DNA of 64,000 bases from Apostichopus japonicus (lineage: Eukaryota > Echinodermata > Holothuroidea > Aspidochirotida > Stichopodidae), in contig NC_092569.1 in NCBI RefSeq assembly GCF_037975245.1, positions 32,122,668 to 32,186,667 of the forward strand. Reading direction: 5' to 3'. This document shows, one piece after another, positions 54,350 to 64,000 of this stretch. The number at the start of each line of letters is the position of its first letter. The stretch's first letter is position 1. Position numbers and translations under genes: made by a program. The notes beneath the pieces were generated by a model. It was not told where the DNA came from. It saw only the letters and a program-made list of their open reading frames with translations, and did no database searches.

Positions 54350-55257
54350 CCTAAATAGGGTGACAGGACAAAATCCCCCCGGACAAAGTCCCCCTAGGAC
54401 AAAATCCCCCTGGACAAAATCCCCCTAAGACAAAATCCACCCAAGCCAAAATCTCCCCAAGCTATAAAAAATCCCATCAATTCTTTACAAAAATGCGTCA
54501 TCCCGGTCCCTGCTATCGTCATCCAGTACCGTCATCCGTTACCCTCACCAGTATTTCCATTGGTACTCTCAGTGGTACTCTCAGTGGTTCCCGGACCAGT
54601 ACTCCGACCATACCCCGACCGGTACCTTAATAGTGAGCCTGACAGTTACCCCACCGGTACCCCTCCCTGACCTGTACCCCGGCCGGTACCTCGACCGGTA
54701 TCCCAACTGGTATCCTGAAAGGCACCCTGACACATACTCTGACACGTACCCTTACTAGTACTGGTACAATAAACAGTAATTTGACCAGTACCTTGACCGG
54801 TCCCTTAAATGTCACACCATGGAGCTATATCCCATGGCCACACTAACAGGTAGCCTCGCAATTACCCTCAATGATCTCCCGACCAGTCCCCTGACCAGTA
54901 TCCGGACTGGTATCCTGACCAGTACCCTAACCAGTACACTGAGTGGAACCCGGACTGGTAGAGTGACCAGTATGATGACCGGTACCCTGACCAGTCACAT
55001 GACCAGTACCTTGACCGGTACCCTCACAGGTACCCTAACAGGAGCCCTCACAGTTACACTAGCCAGTACCCTCACTAGTACCCTGACCAGTCCCCTGACC
55101 AATCCCCTGAACGGTACCCTAACCAGTGCAATGTCCCATGCCTTGACTGTCACACCTGGGCCATCCCTGGTTGTTGCAGGCAGGCTTTGTATGGGTCATG
55201 GGGATATTGTCTGGGGGGATTTTGTCCGGGGGATTTTGTCCTAGAACCCCTAAATAG
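54350..55257. mobile_element. Foldback/Mutator-like element with 9-bp target duplication and minisatellite core
   Basis: CCTAAATAG occurs at 54350-54358 and 55249-55257. Just inside are inverted ends of about 36 bp: GGTGACAGGACAAAATCCCC on the left, and the complement of GGTTCTAGGACAAAATCCCC on the right, each followed by a second GGACAAA.TCCCCC repeat. The 890-bp interior is an imperfect ~12-bp repeat of the type CCCTGACCAGTA. A 9-bp duplication with long inverted ends points to a Mutator-like class. There is no transposase. Confidence 0.75.
54530..55135. repeat. Degenerate 12-bp minisatellite (GTACCCTGACCA type)
   Basis: About 50 imperfect copies fill the foldback element. A 141-codon threonine/leucine-rich reading frame on the plus strand is a by-product of the repeat. 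Confidence 0.85.
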
Positions 55258-55411
55258 CACTCAAAACGGATAATGGTACCAGACGGTACCTGTACGTTGT
55301 CTGCTAGATTCATACGATGTCAAAATGCTAGAACAAGCACTATAATACCGTTATCAGTCGTCAGTAGGTATATACCACATTCATCTCATATCAGTATTTG
55401 TTTCTAATGTC

Positions 55412-55756
55412 ATAACAGGCAGTGGCGGAGCGTCCATGCAGTCAGGCGGGGGGGGGGCGGACTCAAATGGGAAGCTGGCGCCCTTTTCAGCTATTCACCA
55501 CTTTTTACTTATTCGCGATTATTTACTTTTTTATTGCGCTCTCATCTACCTATTGACATTTGTCACATTTTGTTGGCGATGACACTTATACCTAAAGGGT
55601 CATTTCCGGCGATATAGGGAGTATCTTTACTCAAAAGATTTCTGTACGCTCTGCGCCAACCTGTGGTGGCGCTCCGCTTAGATAAAGTCGAAAGCGCCCG
55701 TACAGACCTTTCTCGCCCCTCTGACCAATATCCCTAGCTCCGCCACTGGCTCCCAA
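55412..55756 (+). mobile_element. hAT-type MITE, copy A
   Basis: The element at 55420-55748 starts CAGTGGCGGAGCG and ends GCTCCGCCACTG. It is preceded by ATAACAGG and followed by GCTCCCAA, which are not the same 8-mer, so its own target duplication is missing (see copy B). It contains a G-run near 55449. Confidence 0.75.
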
Positions 55757-57463
55757 TCTTCTTCCCCGTCAATCCGTCTAGTATCCCCCCCCCCCTTCCC
55801 CAACCGAACCTCGTATGTTAAAGGAATATCTAATGATTAGAGACACTTATTCTAATGTTAAATCAGCAAAGAGCAAGCAATAATGATTTTATCACTAAGA
55901 TTTTTTTAATTTCTCAGTTACACCGTCATTTAACTTCCCACTCAATCTTACACTCCCTGGTAGGCTGGTACTCTTCCATCCCAATGTAGGAAACTTCATC
56001 GTTACACGCAGCACGCAACGATCTTTGTTCTACTTAATTGATCCTTACTGAGTCTTTCAACTTAAAAGCATATTTTTTTCCAAATAGCTTAGTGAAAGTT
56101 ACACAGTTTAATAAATTAGAAGCATCTCCTTGTTAAAGAATTGTATTATCGGCGTATAGTCTTCCGATAAGCGTAACTTAGGGTTGACAGAAATCAGTGA
56201 GAGCAGGCAGTAATGATATAAACTTACATATATATATATATTCAAATCTCTTATTGAACGAATTATCAGCCCCCTGGTTACATCGTCATTTATCATCCCT
56301 CCCCATCCTGCCCTACCCTTCTTCACCTCACACACTCCGCTCTATAGGGTTAAAAGAAATCAGCGAGAGCAGGCAGTAATGAAATTTACTTACATTAATG
56401 ATTTCTTTAAATCTCATTTAGGACAAATTATTAGGTCCCCCTGGTAACATCATTTACCCCCCTCCCCATTCTCCCCTTCCCTTCCTTACAATCACCGCTT
56501 CTCTTACACCTAATATATGAGATATCCTCGCAAAGCGAGATAAACTAGGTCCCTCATTTATCTAATGCGTGGGAGGAACTCGAAACTTTCTTCCTTATCC
56601 GCATATTCCAAGCTTTCTCCAAGAAAAGAGTTACAGTACCTATTACCCAGATTTTTAAAATAGCCTCCCTCCTCATAAAACGTGATGATCTATGTCTCTC
56701 ATTAATCTAAAGCATGGATGAACTACCAACTTTAAGCATATTACAAAGTTTTTCCACAAAAGAGCTACGGAACCTACTACACACAAATTATGTAAATGTC
56801 ACTAAACGGCATCCGTAGGGACATCGTTTTTGTTCCACATTTGAGTTTCCATCATATCTTTAATCTGCTTTTCATAGATATCTTTTATTGTGATTGTTAT
56901 GATGACCACATCTAAGGACTTTTGAGTCATATTATTGTATCCAGTGGAATTGTCTCGCTGAGATATAAAAGGATGAATTTTCCGTACGTTTTCACGGTAG
57001 GCCCCTCTGTTCAAGGTCAATGCACGACTATAACATTAGGTCCACTAAGTGCGGATATTGGTCTCCATTTGCCACTATTGCAGTAAACCCAACCGAGCAA
57101 CGTGTCTACGGTGTCTCTTAAAAGACAATATTATTAACAAATTCGAAAAGAATTTTTAATCTCTTTGGTGTCATTTTAAAAGTATTTCTGATAACCTTAC
57201 GTACAGAATTCTTTTATATGAGAAAGGTACATATAAGAAACATGACAATGACCGTGATAAAACCAATTTCAAGATTACTAGCGATCAATTCGCTCAATTT
57301 GTTTCAAAAAATGATTGAAAAGTGATATGAATTCCTCCTCATTCATTCTTTTTATTTGAGCATGTTGAACGCTTGCGATAACATGTCATTACGAATCATT
57401 GCAGACGCTCACCCAAACCGTTAAAAAATACTGTCCCTCTCCCCCCTTCTCTTCCTACACTGA
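55757..57463. other. Segment between the two MITE copies
   Basis: It holds degenerate tandem repeats of about 170 bp (GAGAGCAGGCAGTAATGA at about 56200 and 56367, weaker at about 55875) and a second pair of about 140 bp (GAGATAAACTAGGTCCCTCA / GATCTATGTCTCTCATTAAT at about 56540 and 56685). No gene was seen. Confidence 0.55.
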
Positions 57464-57853
57464 GCTCCCAACAGTGGCGGAGCGTCAATACAGTCAGAGG
57501 CGGATGCCCCCCCCCCCAACGGACTCATAGGGACTGTTGGCGCCCTTTTCAGCTATTTATCACTTTTTTTACTTATTCGCGATTATTGACTTTTTTTATG
57601 GCGCTCTCATCTACCTATTGACATTTGTCACATATTGTTGGCGATGACACCTATTTATTCTTCGTTTATCTGCAAATTAGCAAGGCCCGGAAAGGGTCAT
57701 TTCCGGCCATATAGGGAGTATCTTTACTCAAAAGATTTCTGTACGCTCTGCCCCAACCTGTGGTGGCGCTCCGCTTAGATAAAGTCGAAAGCGCCCATAC
57801 AGACCATTCTCACCCCCTCTTACCAATACCCCTAGCTCCGCCACGATAACAGG
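57464..57853 (+). mobile_element. hAT-type MITE, copy B
   Basis: The element at 57472-57845 starts CAGTGGCGGAGCG and ends GCTCCGCCACG (one T lost). It is preceded by GCTCCCAA and followed by ATAACAGG, the reverse order of the 8-mers around copy A. The interior is about 90% alike by eye, plus ~40 bp near 57655-57690. Confidence 0.75.
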
Positions 57854-58035
57854 AATGACTTTCCATATGTTATTGGTAGGAAATTGCAGGAATTATTGGA
57901 ATCCTCAATGAAAACTATACGTAGGTAGTCTTGTTTGCGTGGGGATTGAGTTGTGTAGGTGTTACACAAAAACGTAGATATGCTTTCTTTATTCTTGTGG
58001 AAAGCCGCTTTCACTTTGATATCAGATAAACCTGT

Positions 58036-58598
58036 GGTACATGCAGTGACGTAGCCAGGATTGTTCCAGTGGAGGGGGTGGGCGCTTGGGGGGGGGCTTG
58101 ACCAATTCCTGGGAGGGCGTCTTGTTACTACCTGAGTGGAGTGCCACCATGGGTTGGCGCTCAGCGTACGGGAAATTTTCAGCTATAAAGACCTCCTAGA
58201 TCGTTGGAAATAACACTTCCCAGGCCTTGTAAGCTGCTCTAAAGTTTCACAACACCCTTTATTTTGAGATCCCCATGTCTTGATATGGTCATCAAATAGT
58301 TTAGAGAAATAGAAGAAAAAAGACAATCTGGTAAGTTGCTTTGAAATATCATGACATATCTCGGCCTATGTGCTATGTCACGTCAGGTTTATCAGCAACT
58401 ATAGCCTACTGCCGGTCCGCGGTCGAAGGGTCGTTCATGAGTGGTCATCATGGAGATTCGATACCATGCAGACCAATGAATGATATATTTTTCGCACATA
58501 TAATTTTTTCGACACCCAAAATCCCAGTGGGCGGGCGACAAGCTTTCATGGGGCTGTCGCCCCCACCCCCCCCCCGTGGCTACGCCACTGGGTACATG
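58036..58598. mobile_element. hAT-type MITE with perfect 8-bp target duplication
   Basis: GGTACATG at 58036-58043 and 58591-58598 flank a 547-bp element with ends CAGTGACGTAGCCA and TGGCTACGCCACTG. The 8-bp duplication and CAGTG...CACTG termini are diagnostic of hAT elements. No transposase is present. Confidence 0.85.
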
Positions 58599-61500
58599 GT
58601 GCCGAAGCACATATCTTCAAAGTACTGTCTCCAACTTTCAATTGTTTCAAGCTATTATGTGACCAAAAAGAAGTTCTCAAGATGAAGTTGCAGATCTGAA
58701 AGGACCAGTAATTTTACTAGGAAACCTTTCGACCACGTACACCTTTGAAGTAGGATAGGATTACACAGTATTTGAATTCTTCATCGATCGGCTTGTATTA
58801 AATTAGCTGAAACTCTATAGACCAGTCTTGCAAGGTTTAAAGAAATGGCTCCTTACATAGTTGGCATGATTCAAATTCATCCAGTGCAAATTCATCCAGA
58901 TGCAAATTCATCAATATAATTGGTCGAGAACTTGCTAGAACAGTAAGCTGTCTGAATTAGCATCTTCAGATCGATTATGGGTTTGCTGAGTTAGGGAGCA
59001 ATATGTTCGAAGTACAAGGACCAACCAATGAACACAATTTTAACATAAGAGGCAGAGATAAGACACTATAGCAGAAATCATTATGTATTCTTTCTATTTA
59101 TTACTGATAAATGCAAATATTTTCATTAAAAATCAATATGAAATTTCATGTTACTTTCAGAAATATATAAACAAAGCAACTTCTACAACTTCAGCTCATT
59201 CACATTCATGCTATCAGCTAGAAAATTTACCATGAGGCACATTTTCTATGAGGCATTGATGTGAATACCACTGACATAACTTGTGCTATTCAAATGGATA
59301 AAGGGCTTGGTCAAGTCATGAATAAGGCTCTGCCCCCCTCTGCACATGTACAAAAAGGGTTACTGCTGTACATGCAATACTTTTTTGATGGGGGAGATAG
59401 GGGGGGGAGATGTGGTAACATGTTGAAAAGACCACATCTTTTAATATTTCATTTTTCTTTTGAACATATGCAAATGCTAGAAATGAAAGCACTTGGAAAT
59501 TTCTTAAAGAGATAGGCAGTTGTTGCCCTTGCACTGCTTTGAAGTCTGCACCACTGTAAATATTGTTGAAGGAGTGGAGTTCTGCGAATCTCTTGATAGT
59601 CAAGTAATAAATTTTTCTTTCACTGTTTGTTAAACAGCTCCTAGCAGTAATATGTATTTACACGACATTGTATCTGAGGTTCATTATGTAACCGGTGTTT
59701 TCTACATACAGCCAAATTAAAAACCAATGTTAAACTTGTTCACCTGCAATGGTCTAAATTCAGAAAGTACATCAATATCATAACTCTTTTGCATGTTGTA
59801 TAACGGTACTGAATTTGAAGTGGATTATATTTATCAATGAATATAGCAATGTTTTGGGTAAAAGCAATTAAAGCATCCACTTGAACTTCATGTTTTCCTT
59901 GCATTGTTTGCTACTTCCTCCTATCTAGATTCGAAAGGGACATATAGATAAATGCTCAATACCTCAAACAACATTATTTAACCTTGTTTCCCACAAAAAA
60001 TGTTCTGTCCCAGTTTCTGTAAACTACTCGGGATAAATGGAGGGGTGGGGGGGGGGGAGTTGGACAGGTTGGGAAACTAAATATTTGACAGATGTTGTAT
60101 TTGACAATAAAATTCACCTCCCCAAGGAAGTAATACAGTTCTTTAAGTGGCATTTTATGAAGGACCTACAGTATGTAACGATAGCAGAATTGTTTATTGC
60201 CTCCTGCTGAAATGTCCAATAAAGACTCGCAGTATTGGAATGTTCATCAGATTCCTCATTTTATAGAAACATCTGTGTTTATTGAAACTTTCCTAGGATG
60301 TTGCCAACAAGATGCAGTTGAAGTCTACTGTACCTTGTTGTCAAAGGTGGAGCTCACAAAAAGTCCTATCAACTAGTCTTATTCAAGCAGTGGCAACATA
60401 TGGGAAAAAAGAAAAGCAAAATATGGTACAATTTTGTTAATATTATTTTGAACTATTTATCCCAACACCCTATCCTCCTTTTAAGACTTTTGCAAGCTTG
60501 TAAACCAGTTACAGCACTCATGCAACATGATATGACAAAGGTTCATTGTCAGAACATGAAACTAGCAATTTGGAGTAAATTTGTTAAAAGAATGATGAAG
60601 TTAATACACTGAAATATTGAATGGGGCTCAAAAGAGCTTAAGAAGTCTTTTGAGGTACATTACTTGTTCTGATAAATATATTAATTGCCCTAAGATTCAG
60701 CTATTAAAGCAGCTACTAGTCAGATACTAGATAGTATGGGATCATGAAGGTTTTCAGATTTTACCTATATTGGCCTCAAATAACCTTTGACTTGGCTAAG
60801 AGCACTCAGCACATGATACACCTGCATACAAACTTCCATTCATCATTCCAATATTGAACTATCATGTTAACATGGCTTTCAGTTTCATATATCTAGTTAT
60901 CTCACATGGGCTTCGGCTATACTGTACAAATTTATAGAATAGTACTCAATGTCAGAAACCTATATGCACTATATATGACTACCAACTTTTCCTTGTTGAG
61001 TTAGATGCTCTATGTTACTCTATTGACCTTGAGTAGCCTTTGACCCTCAATGAAGCCAACACCTACTGAAAATTCCAGTATAAATATAAAATTAATGAAA
61101 TGATTCAGAAAATACTTTAACAGAAAGGAAAACTATTATAAACACTTCTGTTCATACTGACCTCAGCGTAAACAATTTAGAGACCAAGAACATATGGTAT
61201 AATAACTATTAGCTAACATTTCTTCCTTCTACTCTGCAATTTTGAGAGAACAATAAGCAAAATTGATACTGGCAAATGTAACATGGCAACAATAACAATA
61301 ATTCACAAATGATGATGACATCAGAAAAAGTAGCAACCAAGACAATGATGATGATTTGAAAATCTTAATGAGCAATCCTAAATGTAACTAGAATATCACT
61401 TTTAGTAGAGCAGGGTTCTCACAAGCACGTTCTAACCTGGCGGTGGTCGTGGTTTGAATATGATTTTGCCTCTCCCTGCATGGTTTGAAAGTTGAGCGCC

Positions 61501-61630
61501 CGGGCTGAACATTTATGAACCAGGAAAAGCTTGCTGCGACTTATCTGGTCCGAAAAAATTATAGCATGAGGTAAATTTCCTCCTGGGTGCATAATTATCA
61601 TAACAGTTCAAGAATTTTTACCAAAGATGA
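58599..61630. other. Unannotated 3.0-kb region
   Basis: Short reading frames only. G-rich runs lie near 59391-59407 and 60040-60058. Nothing supported. Confidence 0.45.
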
Positions 61631-61631
61631 T

Positions 61632-61746
61632 CATATTTGAATATCTGGAGTCGGCTCGGACTTGAAGGGTCTTGGATTTGGCTCATACCAAGTGGGCTCG
61701 GACTTGGCTCAGACTCTGGCTAATTGGACTCGACTACAGCTCTGCC
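61632..61746. repeat. CGGACTTGG-rich simple repeat fragment
   Basis: Repeated GGCTCGGACTTGG, TTGGCTCA and GGACTCGACT motifs. It resembles subterminal repeats of DNA transposons, but no paired end was found. Confidence 0.4.
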
Positions 61747-61799
61747 ATAAATATAAAAAGATAATGGATTGTTAATAATTTATTATATGATGTTGAGAA

Positions 61800-62335
61800 G
61801 GTAGAGACACTTAGAGAGTACTCCTAAATGTAATGGATAGCATTAAACTCTTCGTTTCACTAACAAAAGGATTCTCAAATACAGTACTAGCAACATTACA
61901 ACTAGAATAGTTGATTACCAATACGCTGCAGTGAAGTAAGGGAGTTTAATAAAGAGCATCCCTCAATGTAATGACTAGGATGAAACTCTTAGTTTCACTA
62001 ACAAAAGTATACCACATGCAGTACCAACATGGGGGGGGGGGGGAGGATGCCCATTACATTGAGGGTCCACTAGACTTAAGGTTTGCTAGACCCAACATCC
62101 CCATTGTGGGAAGCATTATTGAGCATCTAGTTAGCATTAATTGGGTAACTGAAGTATTAAAAGACCTTGGTGTCTCCCCTCCCAGCAGTATAACAACTGG
62201 AATAATGGATTGGTGAAACAGTGATACAGTGATACAGTGAAGTAAGGGAGTTACATGAATAATAGTTAATGCAATGAATATGATTAAAATCTTTGTTTTA
62301 CTAACGAAAATTATTCTCAAATACAGCAACATAAG
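61800..62335. repeat. Degenerate repeat with TTTCACTAACAAAAG core
   Basis: Three similar blocks (about 61805-61890, 61945-62030, 62255-62335) share AATG.AATG...ATTAAA.TCTT.GTTT.ACTAAC.AAA. A G-run at 62032-62043 follows the second. Confidence 0.6.
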
Positions 62336-64000
62336 AATTTGTATAAATGGATTATTAATAATGAATTTTATGATGCTGTGAAGGAAGAAAATTCATTAAC
62401 AAATTTTAATTTGTATGCTGCATGTCATATACCTGTCCAGAAACTAAAAAAAAAAATTCAAACTCATGGAATGCACCGTACCTGGCTCCAAGCAATGGCA
62501 TATAAATCTAGTCCTCATTGTATCTACAGAAGTTGTTTGTCCAATTTTAATCGAAAACCTTTCCTTTCATTGAAAATTTTGATCTTCAGTAAAAATATTC
62601 TTCTGTCTGCAGATTTTATTGATGACAGTACTTCCTTCTCTTGTGGAGAAATTCCACCAGCTCTTGTTAACCTACAACAAACCAAAACAACATTTCAATC
62701 ATATGTCAAAGTTTCACTGAAGTACATTCCATGTAAATATTTTTTTAAAGCCTCACATTTTGATAGTGACATTGTTGCAAAAGGTACAAATAAACACAAA
62801 ATCAAGGTTAAAATGTGATGGTGTGTTAACACCTCAAGTCTTTGCTTCACAATCCTACCTACAATTCATTCCAGCCTGCCAGATGGCAGATTTACAGTAC
62901 ATTTGGTTTTCAAAGACTACACATTAAGTCATTTCAATTCTGATAACATTCTATGATGGTGGAAGTAGCAAAGTAAAACAAAAGGTTTGGCAGTGGACTT
63001 GGTGGGAAGTAGAAAGTCTTTCTTACATTACTTTGTTAGCCGTTGCCTTAGATCGTTTTCATTTTTTGAAAATAAACAGCAAATTTTCATCATCTTTTTT
63101 TCGTGTTGAAACTTAGTACAGTAAATTTATATTATGTATAGTGTGTGTTGATCAGACTTAGAGGATATTAAAGGGAAGACTTTAGAAAACTAACTTCAGG
63201 TCATAGGGATTTAAAATATATCTCACAGTCAATACTTACTGAATATTAAAGACAACTAGGGATGTTTGCAATATATGCTTGTGGGAGCTCCTTATTTCCA
63301 TATAAGCCATTTCTCGCTGCATCCCATGGTCAGCATGAACCAGCAGCTCAAAGTTACAGTATTTTGATATCCTGTGTCGACCTTGAAATTGCAGCCCTGT
63401 ACTTTTTGCAATAAAGTGGAGCATATCTGCTGTGGTGTTCTCATTCTGCATTCATGCATTCCTCAAATTGTGCCAAATTTAAGCCATCTTTTCTGACAAG
63501 AGAATGAACATAAATAAGTCCAGATAATTGTTTCATAAATTGCAGGTGGAAGTCTTGACAGTGCAGTTCCCTATTTGATGTCAATACTTAGTGTACATGT
63601 TGTCCAATATTCATGTCAGTTTAGTTAATTTAGCTATCACTTTTTTTCATGGAAACCGCATATATGCAACAATTGAGAAAAATGCCACACTACTAAGTTT
63701 GAATATTGATCTATTATTTGGTATGTAAGTTGTACCCAGGAATTTAGTATGCAATCACTTCAAGAGATTGACTGAGTATTCATGCATGGTTCAATGCCTC
63801 ATCCCGCATGCAGTTCATTTACTTAAAAATTGCATGCACCCTAGACTATGTATACCGGTACATTTAGTCCCTCAACGTATCATGTGGGGTTTAAGCTCAG
63901 GACTACTTGTGTACACAGACTTTGGCATTATGACTGAGCTCATTTTTAATGTTTGGTTTCAATGATGTTGAAACTTTCCACTCACAATGGCATATGTGTG
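62336..64000. other. Unannotated window end
   Basis: A 159-codon reading frame at 62339-62818 has no recognisable family motif and ordinary AT-rich composition; it is not called as a gene. Nothing else was supported. Confidence 0.45.

Noticed and set aside
54819-55244. 141-codon threonine/leucine-rich frame
   Set aside because: It is a translation of the 12-bp minisatellite inside the foldback element.
62339-62818. 159-codon plus-strand frame
   Set aside because: No recognisable motif, AT-driven composition and no splice or transcript support.

Overview
Organism: this is animal nuclear DNA, AT-rich, with long GT-AG introns, non-LTR retrotransposons, several kinds of short DNA transposon and large microsatellites. 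The one clear gene encodes a secreted fibrinogen-related protein built from fibrinogen C-terminal (FReD), TIL-like and EGF-like modules. That, together with the repeat content, suggests a marine invertebrate, most likely an echinoderm and perhaps a sea cucumber. The species assignment is inference. Layout: 1-15 kb is repeat-dominated. It holds two decayed CR1-like retrotransposon ends, long (TA)n tracts, a tRNA-derived SINE with an embedded hammerhead-ribozyme sequence (4.3 kb), a 0.6 kb ATC-type microsatellite, a 61-bp satellite with inverted subunits, a minisatellite, and a Rex1/L2-like reverse transcriptase fragment ending at 15.16 kb. 15-19 kb shows no recognisable gene. Gene: 19,221-47,924 (+) holds one gene whose 28 exons can be joined by hand with consistent splice phases (about 1,875 codons). 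The order is signal-peptide exon; short linker; two exons giving only the N-terminal half of a FReD; a TIL-like exon; twenty tandem copies of an 8-cysteine module (nineteen 210-nt exons plus one fused to the next FReD); then a complete second FReD. The array has a period of about 0.79 kb, a 3-unit higher-order period of about 2.15 kb and a 4.09-kb segmental duplication. All twenty copies are open and keep every cysteine. Exon phases would also let the first half-FReD splice straight to the last exon, giving a compact conventional fibrinogen-like protein. Downstream: 48-64 kb is again gene-poor. It holds SINE copies with a decayed ribozyme, a TIR element at 50 kb, a foldback element with 9-bp target duplications around a GTACC-rich minisatellite (54.36-55.25 kb), two hAT-type MITEs whose flanks show a composite X-A-Y...Y-B-X arrangement (55.42-57.85 kb), and another hAT-type MITE with a perfect 8-bp duplication (58.04-58.59 kb). 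Nothing coding could be supported from 58.6 to 64 kb. All gene models come from reading the sequence; no search, alignment or transcript evidence was available.
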